Shown here in pieces: positions 6,287-14,020 of a DNA stretch of 51,317 nt. Below the pieces are notes generated by a model that was not told where the DNA came from, ran no database searches, and was given only the letters and a program-made list of their open reading frames with translations. The stretch covers positions 108,421 through 159,737 of the forward strand of contig NZ_VTQV01000006.1 in the NCBI RefSeq assembly GCF_008764245.1. The letters run 5' to 3'. This DNA is from Bacillus subtilis (GTDB lineage: Bacteria; Bacillota; Bacilli; Bacillales; Bacillaceae_C). Numbering within the stretch: position 1 is the first letter of the stretch; every line of letters begins with the position of its first letter. Both the position numbers and the translations under genes were made by a program.

Positions 6287-8698
6287 TTGTTATCAATCAA
6301 CGTAACATTGATAATCCCCTTTTTAGTTGCAGCATTCTTACCTTTCCTTGCTAAAAAAAAGCTTCCTTTTCACATTGGATGGCTCGTCCTTGCTGTTCCC
6401 ATTTTTCTATTTGTGATTATAGCTAGTTATATTCCTTCTGTTGCGAAAGGGGAAACGTACCTACATACAATAGATTGGATTCCTTCCTATGGTATTCACT
6501 TTACGACTTATCTAGATGGCCTTAGCATGATCATGGGGCTATTAATTACAGGGATTGGAAGCTTGGTCATCCTCTATTCCATTTATTATTTATCAGCAAA
6601 GGAATCCCTTCACACTTTCTATGTGTATTTACTTTTATTTATGTCTGCCATGCTGGGAGTAGTGTTTTCAGAAAATTTATTTGTTTTATATGTGTTTTGG
6701 GAGTTGACAAGTATTTCGTCCTTCCTGTTAATCGCCTTTTGGTATCATCGAAAAGGTTCTAGAAATGGGGCTCAGAAGGCGTTCTTGATTACCGTTAGCG
6801 GCGGATTTTCTATGCTAACTGGTTTTATCATGCTCTATTCCATGACTGCTTCAGCAAGCATTCGTGAGATTATTACATCTATTGATCAGTATACAGGGCA
6901 TCCTTTATTTGTACCGGCTTTAGTATTGATTTTAATTGGTGCTTTTACTAAATCTGCTCAATTTCCATTCCACATCTGGCTGCCTGATGCGATGGAAGCT
7001 CCAACTCCGGTTAGTGCTTATCTGCATTCAGCCACAATGGTCAAGGCAGGGATTTACTTAGTGGCCCGTTTTACTCCTATTTTTGGCGGAGAAGCATTGT
7101 GGTTCTGGTTGGTCAGTTGCGTTGGACTTATCACGATGTTCTGGGGATCTTTCCGAGCCATCAGGCAAACAGATTTAAAAGCATTGCTTGCTTTTTCCAC
7201 TGTTAGTCAGCTCGGTTTAATTATGAGCCTCCTTGGTTTAGGATCTATCGCCTATCATTTAGGTGTGCAAGAGGAATCCGTGCTCTTTACATTAGCTACT
7301 TTCGCAGCCCTGTTTCATCTAATGAATCACTCTACCTTCAAAGGTGCGCTTTTCATGATTGTTGGAATCGTGGACCATCAATTGGGAACGCGGGATATCC
7401 GCCGACTTGGTGGGTTAATGTCCTTTATGCCGGTTTCCTTCACAGTCGCTTTAGCTGGAAGTTTCTCTATGGCTGGATTACCGCCTTTTAATGGCTTTTT
7501 AAGTAAAGAAATGTTCTTCACATCTGTCCTTAATATTCATCAGCTTGATCTATATTCCTTGGACACATGGGGCTTTCTTTTTCCAATCATCGCCTGGATC
7601 GGCAGCATTTTGACCTTTGTCTATTGTATGATCTTTGTCTTTAAAACTTTTACGGGAACCTATCAGGCAAAAAAACTTGAACATGAGGCCCATGAGGCCC
7701 CAATAGGAATGTTAATTGCGCCTGTGATTTTAGCTATTTTGGTGATTGGTATTTTCTTTTTCCCTAATATTATAGGAGAGTATTTAATCACTCCAGCTAT
7801 GAATAGTGTGTTTCCAACCTTTACTCCAGCACTTGATTTAAATCAGGATATTTCTCCCTGGCACGGATGGACAATGGAAATTGGGATGACGGTCGGTGTT
7901 GTGATCCTCGGCACACTCTTATATATCTTCTTCCGAAAATGGAAGGGAGTTTATTCATTATTTTCACAAAAGTGGAGTTTTAATACTTTATATGACAGTC
8001 TATTGGAAAATTCAGAAGCTCTCTCCAAAACATTAACAAAGTTTTACATGACAGGATATTTGCGGGATTATTTAGTTTATATCCTTCTCTTTCTGGTTGT
8101 GGTAACAGGTGGAATTTTCTTTTACACAGACGCCTTTTCATTTGATATGTCAGGAGATGGACCCATTCAGGTCTATGAATGGATCGTTGTACTTGTCATG
8201 ACGATTGCGGGGATTTCTATCTTATTTGCCAAATCTCGCGTTACAGCGATTCTATTGAATAGTGTACTTGGTTATATGGTCGCTGTACTATTTGTTGTAT
8301 TTCGTGCACCTGATCTGGCTCTAACTCAGCTTGTTGTCGAAACAATCTCAACGGTCTTATTCTTACTCTGCTATTATTTCCTACCAGAATGGAAAAAAGA
8401 AAAGACCGAACGACAAACAAAAATCACAAACATGCTCATCTCATTTTCGGTAGGGAGCCTATTCATCCTTGTCGCTTTAGCCGTGAATAGTGAAAATTTA
8501 TTTGCAACTATCTCCCATTATTTTGAGGGAGCTTATGAGCTTACGGGTGGGAAAAATATTGTGAACGTGATTTTAGGGGATTTTAGGGCCTTCGATACAA
8601 TGCTTGAAGTTGTCGTCCTCTTCATTGCTGGAATTGGTGTCTATAGCCTAATTAAACGAAGTGCTGTTAAGGGGGAGGAAAAGCTTGAAGATCAATGA
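6287..8698 (+). CDS. mrpA: Na+/H+ antiporter subunit MrpA
   Basis: 803 residues from TTG at 6287, chosen because GGAGG lies 8 bases upstream; the frame also opens at a TTG at 6272, which overlaps that site. It is the large subunit of the seven-part Mrp antiporter, related to complex I subunit NuoL. About 20 membrane segments; the proton-channel motif FTKSAQFPFHIWLPDAMEAP and PVSAYLHSATMVKAGIYL sit near residues 220-255, followed by FSTVSQLG and MNHSTFKGALF. The C-terminal 200 residues, past LYDSLLENSEAL, carry the MrpB-like extension found in all MrpA proteins (PDLALTQLVVETIS). It overlaps mrpB by 14 bp. Confidence 0.95.
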   Translation: MLSINVTLIIPFLVAAFLPFLAKKKLPFHIGWLVLAVPIFLFVIIASYIPSVAKGETYLHTIDWIPSYGIHFTTYLDGLSMIMGLLITGIGSLVILYSIYYLSAKESLHTFYVYLLLFMSAMLGVVFSENLFVLYVFWELTSISSFLLIAFWYHRKGSRNGAQKAFLITVSGGFSMLTGFIMLYSMTASASIREIITSIDQYTGHPLFVPALVLILIGAFTKSAQFPFHIWLPDAMEAPTPVSAYLHSATMVKAGIYLVARFTPIFGGEALWFWLVSCVGLITMFWGSFRAIRQTDLKALLAFSTVSQLGLIMSLLGLGSIAYHLGVQEESVLFTLATFAALFHLMNHSTFKGALFMIVGIVDHQLGTRDIRRLGGLMSFMPVSFTVALAGSFSMAGLPPFNGFLSKEMFFTSVLNIHQLDLYSLDTWGFLFPIIAWIGSILTFVYCMIFVFKTFTGTYQAKKLEHEAHEAPIGMLIAPVILAILVIGIFFFPNIIGEYLITPAMNSVFPTFTPALDLNQDISPWHGWTMEIGMTVGVVILGTLLYIFFRKWKGVYSLFSQKWSFNTLYDSLLENSEALSKTLTKFYMTGYLRDYLVYILLFLVVVTGGIFFYTDAFSFDMSGDGPIQVYEWIVVLVMTIAGISILFAKSRVTAILLNSVLGYMVAVLFVVFRAPDLALTQLVVETISTVLFLLCYYFLPEWKKEKTERQTKITNMLISFSVGSLFILVALAVNSENLFATISHYFEGAYELTGGKNIVNVILGDFRAFDTMLEVVVLFIAGIGVYSLIKRSAVKGEEKLEDQ

Positions 8699-9107
8699 TG
8701 TCATTTTACAAACGGTCGCGAAAGTTGTTGTGTTTATAATATTGACACTTGCCGTTTACCTTTTTCTATCAGGCCATAATAGTCCGGGAGGCGGCTTTAT
8801 CGGTGGACTCGTTCTGGCGGCTGCCGTTGTCTTACTTTGTCTTGCCTTTGATATTGAAACAATTCAAAAAGGGATTCCATTTGATTTTAAATTAATAGCA
8901 GCGTTAGGCGCCTTCATCGCTGTCACAACTGGTGTAGGAGCCTTACTATTTGGTGCCCCTTTTTTAAAACAGGTCTTTCATTCCTTTCACCTCCCTCTTC
9001 TTGGAGAGACGGAGCTTACAACCGTGACGATATTTGAGGCCGGGGTTGCCTTAGTCGTTGTTGGGGTCGTTGTGACCATTATTTCAAGTATTAGTAAGGA
9101 TGTGTAG
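8685..9107 (+). CDS. mrpB: Na+/H+ antiporter subunit MrpB
   Basis: 140 residues from TTG at 8685, preceded by GGGGGAGG inside the end of mrpA; the frame is open further left but without a site. Four hydrophobic segments. The signature SGHNSPGGGFIGGLV follows the first segment, as is usual for MrpB. It overlaps the mrpA stop by 14 bp, which indicates coupled translation. Part of the membrane antiporter complex that exchanges Na+ for H+ and supports growth at high pH or salt. Confidence 0.95.
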   Translation: MKINDVILQTVAKVVVFIILTLAVYLFLSGHNSPGGGFIGGLVLAAAVVLLCLAFDIETIQKGIPFDFKLIAALGAFIAVTTGVGALLFGAPFLKQVFHSFHLPLLGETELTTVTIFEAGVALVVVGVVVTIISSISKDV

Positions 9108-9110
9108 TTA

Positions 9111-9449
9111 ATGGAAACGTTAATGATCGTTCTGGCAGGGGTGTTAGTTATGATCGCCACCTATTTATTTCTTTCCAAAAATTTAATTCGTGTGATCCTA
9201 GGATCCGCCATCCTATCCCATGCCGCTCATTTGCTTATTATGACAATGGGAGGGCTCAAAACGGGAAGTGTCCCCATTATTGGGGAAAAGCCTATCGCCT
9301 ATACAGACGCTCTTCCCCAAGCCCTCATCTTAACATCGATCGTGATCGGATTTGCTGTGACAGCTTTGTTCCTTGTTTTAGCTTATCGGACGTACCGTAA
9401 GCTAGGTACTGATAATCTCGATCAATTAAGAGGGATTCGTGATGAATAA
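9111..9449 (+). CDS. mrpC: Na+/H+ antiporter subunit MrpC
   Basis: 112 residues, NuoK-like, with three membrane segments. Typical features are LFLSKNLIRVILGSAILSHAAHLLIM and DALPQALILTSIVIGFAVTALFL. It begins 3 bp after mrpB and overlaps mrpD by 8 bp, so it sits in the middle of the operon with no promoter of its own visible. Confidence 0.95.
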   Translation: METLMIVLAGVLVMIATYLFLSKNLIRVILGSAILSHAAHLLIMTMGGLKTGSVPIIGEKPIAYTDALPQALILTSIVIGFAVTALFLVLAYRTYRKLGTDNLDQLRGIRDE

Positions 9450-10929
9450 TATCGTTGTTTTACCAATGGTCATCCCGATTCTAACAGGCATTCTATTAAT
9501 TTTCTTGCGGCAACATATTCGAATGCAAAAATGGCTTAGTATGGGATCGATGATCTTGACCATTGGGATAAGTATCTATTTATTAAATCAAATTCAATCG
9601 GAGGGAATTCTCAGATTGGATTTTGGAGGTTGGAAACCGCCTTTCGGGATTCTTTTTGTCGCAGATTCCTTCTCGATGCTGCTTGTATTGACGTCTTCCA
9701 TCGTTTCAGCTGTCTGCTTATTATATGCTTTTTACTCAGTTGGAGAAAAATTGGAAAAGTTATTTATTTATCCTTTTATCTTTTTTATGATTGCAGGCGT
9801 GCACGGCTCTTTCTTAACAGGGGACCTTTTTAACCTTTATGTATGTTTTGAAGTCATGTTGTTGGCCTCCTACATACTTGCTGCCATTGGAGGAACAAAA
9901 AAGCAACTAAGAGAATCGATTAAATATATTGCGATCAATGTCTTATCCTCTTGGCTGTTTTTGGTGGCGATCGCCTATCTATATGGAACATTGGGTACAC
10001 TGAATATGGCCCATTTATCATACAGAATTGCAGAAGTTGGCCAAACGCCGATTTTAACTGTCATTAGCATTTTATTTCTCGTTGTCTTTAGCTTAAAAGC
10101 AGGATTATTGCTTTACTTTTGGCTTCCAGGATCCTATAGTGCTCCTCCTACAGCGATTGCCGCATTATTCGGAGCCTTACTGACGAAGGTGGGTATCTAT
10201 TCTCTATTTCGAATCTTTACCTTACTATTTTACCATGAGCCGATGATTACCCACATGATTATCGGTGTGATGGCAGGTCTCACGTTAATAGCTGGTAGTA
10301 TTGGCGCGATCGCTTTTAAAGATCTTCGCCAAATTATTTCTTTTAACGTCGTCATTGCTGTTGGATTTATATTAGTAGGACTAGCTGTGTCGACACCAGA
10401 GGCGGTGGAAGGGTCCATCTATTACCTCATTCACGATATGATTGTGAAAGGATTATTGTTCTTGTTAGGGGGAACCATCATTGCTTTAACGGGAACGGCT
10501 AGAATGGATAGGATGAGTGGGCTTATAGGGAATTACCCTTTACTAGGCTGGCTATTTTTCATTGTCACACTATCATTAGCAGGTGTTCCGCCACTAAGTG
10601 GATTCATTGGAAAAATATTGGTCGGAAAAGGTGCCATTGATACAGGCCATTATATCCTTACAGCTCTCACGATTATTTCTAGTATCTTTGTTCTATATTC
10701 CCTACTGCGTGTTTTTCTTAATAGCTTTTGGGGGGAAACCATTATTCAGATTGAAGATGAAATGCCGTTAAGAAAAGGGTGGATCATTCCTTGCGTTCTT
10801 CTAACAATCGGTACGATCGGACTAGGATTCGGAACAGAATACCTTTCTCCATATGTACGTGATGCAGCTCACACATTAATGAATCCACATATTTATATAG
10901 AGGCGATATTTGAAGGAAAAATTCCATAG
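9442..10929 (+). CDS. mrpD: Na+/H+ antiporter subunit MrpD
   Basis: 495 residues from ATG at 9442 (AGAGGG lies 7 bases upstream; a GTG at 9439 is the alternative). NuoN/NuoM-like, with about 14 membrane segments; the conserved glutamate segment FNLYVCFEVMLLASYIL and lysine segment VFSLKAGLLLYFWLPGSY, then PPTAIAALFGALLTKVGIY, mark the proton-pumping antiporter fold. The expected next gene, mrpE, is displaced by about 650 bp of repeat sequence, unlike the tight spacing elsewhere in the operon. Confidence 0.95.
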   Translation: MNNIVVLPMVIPILTGILLIFLRQHIRMQKWLSMGSMILTIGISIYLLNQIQSEGILRLDFGGWKPPFGILFVADSFSMLLVLTSSIVSAVCLLYAFYSVGEKLEKLFIYPFIFFMIAGVHGSFLTGDLFNLYVCFEVMLLASYILAAIGGTKKQLRESIKYIAINVLSSWLFLVAIAYLYGTLGTLNMAHLSYRIAEVGQTPILTVISILFLVVFSLKAGLLLYFWLPGSYSAPPTAIAALFGALLTKVGIYSLFRIFTLLFYHEPMITHMIIGVMAGLTLIAGSIGAIAFKDLRQIISFNVVIAVGFILVGLAVSTPEAVEGSIYYLIHDMIVKGLLFLLGGTIIALTGTARMDRMSGLIGNYPLLGWLFFIVTLSLAGVPPLSGFIGKILVGKGAIDTGHYILTALTIISSIFVLYSLLRVFLNSFWGETIIQIEDEMPLRKGWIIPCVLLTIGTIGLGFGTEYLSPYVRDAAHTLMNPHIYIEAIFEGKIP

Positions 10930-10932
10930 AGA

Positions 10933-11144
10933 GAACAAAAGCGCAAGCACCCGTTTAGCGACGTACAAACTTTTTAGGGGCCTGACGAGATAAAGGAAAC
11001 ACGATGAGCCCGAAGGGTGAATCGATGTTGACTTATCGTAGGAAGGCACCGAAAGTTTGCTAGTCGCTGGGCGCTGGAGCTGGATGTCAAACCGCAACGT
11101 AAACAGTTATCCACAAGCGACAAATTTTATAATTTCCTTAACCA
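10933..11144 (+). repeat. Dispersed palindromic repeat, family 1, copy A (between mrpD and mrpE)
   Basis: Starts at GAACAAAAGCGCAAGC and ends at TTTCCTTAACC. The outer arms are complementary: AGCGCAAGC.CCCGTTTAGCGACGTACAAACTTT at the left against GAAAGTTTGCTAGTCGCTGGGCGCTGGAGCT (ending 11080) at the right, so the unit can fold into one long imperfect hairpin. A tail of about 60 bp after the hairpin (TGTCAAACCGCAACGTAAACAG...) is shared with copy C. Other copies lie at 11145, 13841, 20587 and 20851. No open frame in it looks like a real protein. Confidence 0.8.
11107..11115 (+). other. Perfect DnaA-box sequence TTATCCACA inside a repeat tail
   Basis: The nonamer TTATCCACA matches the DnaA consensus exactly. 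It lies in the tail of repeat copy A. The same place in copy C reads TTACCACA and in copy E TTACCCACA, so the match is not kept. Probably chance. Confidence 0.3.
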
Positions 11145-11538
11145 GAACAAAAGCGCAAGCGCCTGTTCAGCGACGTACAAACTTTTGTACCAAGGATGAA
11201 CGGCTAAAGGCGCGCCGTCCTGGCGGCAGACTCAATCGCGACGTCCTGTCGCTTCGTCTGCACTAGTACATCCTTGTACGTCGCAACGCCGTTCTGACCA
11301 ACATCCTGTTGGCCTGAGATAAAGGAAACACGGTGAGCCACGAAAAGCGGAAGGCGGTTGTTCAGGGGCGACAAGCAAATGTTCTGGAATCCTGGAAGGG
11401 CGTTCTTTCCCTTCCAGGATTCCAGGTTATTTGACCTCGAGCCCCTACCGCCTGCAGCTAGACATTGAAAGGCGAACTGATGTTGACTTACGCAAGCAGG
11501 CACCGAAAGTTTGCTAGTCGCTGGGCGCTGGAGCTGGA
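11145..11538 (+). repeat. Dispersed palindromic repeat, family 1, copy B with a nested family 2 element
   Basis: Begins GAACAAAAGCGCAAGCGCC immediately after copy A and ends GCGCTGGAGCTGGA. It shares with copy C the inner stretch ATGAACGGCTAAAGGCGCGCC and CCGTTCTGACCAACATCCTG, and adds an extra inner inverted segment near 11225-11285. A second repeat (11342-11462) is inserted in the middle. Two repeat copies in a row account for nearly all of the gap between mrpD and mrpE. Confidence 0.8.
11342..11462 (+). repeat. Palindromic repeat, family 2, with a 17-bp perfect hairpin
   Basis: Flanks GACAAGCAAATGTT and GTTATTTGACCTCGAG enclose a perfect 17-bp stem, CTGGAATCCTGGAAGGG (11384-11400) with its complement at 11409-11425, and an 8-base loop CGTTCTTT. 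A second copy on the opposite strand at 18356-18476 has the same flanks and nearly the same loop, but six of the 17 stem pairs differ, each compensated. Confidence 0.85.
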
Positions 11539-11587
11539 CCCAATACTAGCCAAGTTTATACTTTCTTTTAAAAAGAGGTGAAGCAAT

Positions 11588-12070
11588 ATGCCCACTCAAT
11601 TTATTATGAATTTATTTATTGCCTTTCTTTGGATGTTACTCACGGATGAAGATGAATTTAGGCTTTCTACATTTTTTGCGGGATATCTAGTAGGAATTCT
11701 CATTGTCTTTCTCATGCAACGTTTTTTTAAAAAGCAATTTTATTTGCAACGAATTTATTACGTTGTAAAACTAATCTTTATTTTTAATTCTGAATTATTC
11801 CAATCAGCCTTTCTTGTTATGAAGCATATTTTAAGTCCAAAAATTGATATCCAGCCAGGGATCTTTACCTATAAAACGGAGTTGAAAAGTGATTGGGAAG
11901 TCACCACCCTTTCGATGCTCCTCACTTTGACACCCGGTTCTGTTGTCATGGAGATCTCTCCAGAAGGAGATACACTTTATATACATGCTTTAGATATTGA
12001 AAGATATAAGGATTTTCTTTTACGTTCCTTAGGGAAATTTGAAAAAGCCATCATGGAGGTGACACGGTAA
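11588..12070 (+). CDS. mrpE: Na+/H+ antiporter subunit MrpE
   Basis: 160 residues. Two to three membrane segments at the N-terminus (FIMNLFIAFLWMLL, FAGYLVGILIVFLMQRFF), then a soluble region with the MrpE hallmark LSMLLTLTPGSVVMEISPEGDTLYIHALD. An AGAGGTG site is at the right distance from the ATG. It starts a second block mrpEFG, separated from mrpD by repeats; whether a new promoter arose here is not visible. The stop overlaps the mrpF start by one base. Confidence 0.95.
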   Translation: MPTQFIMNLFIAFLWMLLTDEDEFRLSTFFAGYLVGILIVFLMQRFFKKQFYLQRIYYVVKLIFIFNSELFQSAFLVMKHILSPKIDIQPGIFTYKTELKSDWEVTTLSMLLTLTPGSVVMEISPEGDTLYIHALDIERYKDFLLRSLGKFEKAIMEVTR

Positions 12071-12354
12071 TGATTAAAATCATGTTAATTACAACTCTCT
12101 CATTATTCGGAATCGCCATTGCCATTGCCCTGTATCGGATTATGAAAGGTCCTTCGATTCCTGATCGAGTGATTGCCCTTGATATGATCGGTGTGAATCT
12201 CATTGCCGTCATAGCTGTCATATCCATTGCGCTTAAAACGAAGGCCTTTTTAGAGGTAATCCTCGTTCTGGGGATTCTGTCCTTTATCAGCACGATTGCC
12301 TTTTCAAAATTCATTGTTAGAGGTGTTATCATTGAACGGAAACGAGATAAGTGA
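12070..12354 (+). CDS. mrpF: Na+/H+ antiporter subunit MrpF
   Basis: 94 residues, three membrane segments. The conserved core RIMKGPSIPDRVIALDMIGVN follows the first segment, and VILVLGILSFISTIAFSKF closes the protein, as in other MrpF proteins. One-base overlap with mrpE (TAATG) and 23-bp overlap with mrpG. Confidence 0.95.
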   Translation: MIKIMLITTLSLFGIAIAIALYRIMKGPSIPDRVIALDMIGVNLIAVIAVISIALKTKAFLEVILVLGILSFISTIAFSKFIVRGVIIERKRDK

Positions 12355-12688
12355 ATTTATAACGGTTTTCCTTATGTTGATTGGAAGTATCATTAGCGTG
12401 ATTAGTGCTGTTGGCATCATTCGGTTTCCAGATGTCTATACCCGTTCTCATGCCGCCACAAAAAGCTCCACCTTAGCAGTCCTCCTCACTTTGGTAGGGG
12501 CATTTCTTTATTTTTTTATCACAGAATCTCTAGTCAGTGTTCGCTTGATTTTGGGTATTGTCTTTGTCTTTCTAACGTCTCCGGTTGCCGGTCATCTGAT
12601 CATTCGAGCTGCCTATCGTTCCAATGTCAAATTAGCCGATTCTACTGTTGAAGATGAGTTAAAGGACGCTCTTCATCAAAAAGATTGA
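12332..12688 (+). CDS. mrpG: Na+/H+ antiporter subunit MrpG
   Basis: 118 residues from TTG at 12332, placed by AGAGGTG 9 bases upstream; the frame is open to 12296 inside mrpF but with no site. Three membrane segments and the family core GIIRFPDVYTRSHAATKSSTLAVLLTLVG and PVAGHLIIRAAYRS. Last gene of the operon, followed 5 bp later by a strong terminator. Confidence 0.95.
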   Translation: MNGNEISEFITVFLMLIGSIISVISAVGIIRFPDVYTRSHAATKSSTLAVLLTLVGAFLYFFITESLVSVRLILGIVFVFLTSPVAGHLIIRAAYRSNVKLADSTVEDELKDALHQKD

Positions 12689-12690
12689 GC

Positions 12691-12725
12691 ATTACCCCAT
12701 TTTTCTTATGAAAATGGGGTGGTAT
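12691..12725. terminator. Bidirectional terminator between mrpG and the patatin-like gene
   Basis: ACCCCATTTT (12694-12703) pairs perfectly with AAAATGGGGT (12711-12720), loop of 7. It sits between convergent genes and can serve both, though the T run is better on the minus strand through the stem itself. Confidence 0.75.
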
Positions 12726-12733
12726 CTTTAATA

Positions 12734-13543
12734 TTAACCTTGCATTTTATTCAACCAATCCTCCATATAAATTACATTTTCCCTGTTGGTTTTATTTTCA
12801 TAATGGAGCAATACTTTCTTTGTTTCATGTTGTCCCAATGTAATAGAGCGGGACAAGGATTTAATTTCAAATCTGCCAATATCTTGTAAATCAATATCAA
12901 TTAAAAGATCTGCATACTGCTCTAAACAACGATCCGTATTTTTTTGGCTTGCTATATCAATATAGCGATTCACAACCGATAATAGATTAGTCGGGTAATG
13001 TGGGTTTGTACTACGTACTCTGACAGAGGTTACATTTTCAGCTCCCATTTTACGAACAATATCAGCTGGATTATTATTTAAAATATAGCCATCCACCAGT
13101 AATTGATCATTTATTTCAACCGGGGAAAATATCCCGGGGATCGCAATGCTCGCCCGCATGGCCAGAGCCACTTCACCTGAATCAATCACAACCATTTCCC
13201 CTGTAATTAAATCGACACAAATAACAGCAAAGGGAATACCTAAATCTGAAAAATGCCTGCCTTCTGTCCACTTTAATAAACTTTGATAAATCCGATCTCC
13301 TTTTAGCATTCCTTTCCGATTAAGAGCAAAATCAAGATAGCGGCGAATGGATAATTGCTGAACCATACTTCTCATCATTTCCGGTTGAATTCCGCAGGCA
13401 TATAGCCCACCCACAACGGCCCCAGCACTAGTGCCTGCAATATGTGTAATGGTAATTCCTTGATCAACTAGTTCTTTTAAAGCACCAATATGAGCCACCC
13501 CTCGTAAAGAACCTCCTCCTAGTGAAAGCCCCGTATGCTTCAA
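12734..13543 (-). CDS. Patatin-like phospholipase (RssA/YlbK type)
   Basis: 269 residues from TTG at 13543, with GGGAGGAG 7 bases upstream. The catalytic dyad is visible: the oxyanion loop GGGSLRG (9-15), the nucleophile elbow GTSAG (S39), and DG in LLVDGYILNNNP (D151). Between them lie the family's SIAIPGIFSPVE. These enzymes hydrolyse acyl ester bonds of lipids in the cytoplasm or at the membrane; the substrate here is unknown. The start codon overlaps the stop of a possible 59-residue membrane gene (TTGA), which would couple their translation. Confidence 0.85.
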   Translation of the reverse strand: MKHTGLSLGGGSLRGVAHIGALKELVDQGITITHIAGTSAGAVVGGLYACGIQPEMMRSMVQQLSIRRYLDFALNRKGMLKGDRIYQSLLKWTEGRHFSDLGIPFAVICVDLITGEMVVIDSGEVALAMRASIAIPGIFSPVEINDQLLVDGYILNNNPADIVRKMGAENVTSVRVRSTNPHYPTNLLSVVNRYIDIASQKNTDRCLEQYADLLIDIDLQDIGRFEIKSLSRSITLGQHETKKVLLHYENKTNRENVIYMEDWLNKMQG

Positions 13544-13719
13544 CTCTCTTCTCCTCCCTTTTTCATTCTTGACACATTCTTTTTTCTAAGAGTTACTTTT
13601 TTATATGTAATCAACCCTATAATGGCGATTCCGAGTACAATTATAATATAGCCATAGGTTTTAGTAGATTCAGAATACTCCCTAGTCCAACACTTCCTCC
13701 CGAAATAAGGATCTTCCAT
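13540..13719 (-). CDS. Possible small single-pass membrane protein upstream of the patatin-like gene
   Basis: 59 codons from ATG at 13719. The sequence MEDPYFGRKCWTREYSE is followed by one hydrophobic segment (YGYIIIVLGIAIIGLITY, about residues 22-39) and a strongly basic tail (KKVTLRKKNVSRMKKG). The stop TGA overlaps the TTG start of the patatin-like gene, a pattern typical of translational coupling. Against it: no clear ribosome binding site before the ATG. No family was recognised. If real, it could anchor or partner the lipase. Confidence 0.45.
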   Translation of the reverse strand: MEDPYFGRKCWTREYSESTKTYGYIIIVLGIAIIGLITYKKVTLRKKNVSRMKKGGEES

Positions 13720-13840
13720 TTGTGCTTAGTGTAGAACATTTTATTCTTTATTTCACTAAATTGTTCCCCAAACCGGAATCCCGGTTACCCAAGTCCTATT
13801 TTCTGACACATGATTTCATACATTTAATTGGCCCTTGATT

Positions 13841-13960
13841 GCAGCTGATGTTGATTTATCGTAGGAAGGCACCAAAAGTTTGCTAGTCGCTGGGGGCTGG
13901 AGCCGGACGTCAAACCTTCCTGTTAGAACTTACCCACAAGCTAGGATTTTATAATACGCC
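13841..13960 (+). repeat. Dispersed palindromic repeat, family 1, partial copy E
   Basis: Only the right half is present: GCTGATGTTGATTTATCGTAGG through AAAAGTTTGCTAGTCGCTGGG to the tail with TTACCCACAAGC and ATTTTATAAT. The left arm is missing. The rest of the gap from 13720 to 13840 shows no gene I can support. Confidence 0.7.
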
Positions 13961-13963
13961 AAA

Positions 13964-14010
13964 ACATAAAAAAACCGCTTCAAAAGTGTCTGGCACTTAT
14001 GAAACGGCTA
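13964..14010 (-). terminator. Rho-independent terminator of the HEAT/PH-like gene
   Basis: ACCGCTTCAAAAGTG (13974-13988) pairs with CACTTATGAAACGGC (13994-14008) around the loop TCTGG, with a run of seven T on the minus strand. The loop region GTGTCTGGCAC recurs near 3735. Confidence 0.85.
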
Positions 14011-14020
14011 GTTTCCTACT

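Noticed and set aside
11057-11503. Open frames inside the repeats between mrpD and mrpE
   Set aside because: They repeat wherever the palindromic repeat occurs (also near 20.7 kb), lack ribosome sites and have no protein-like pattern.
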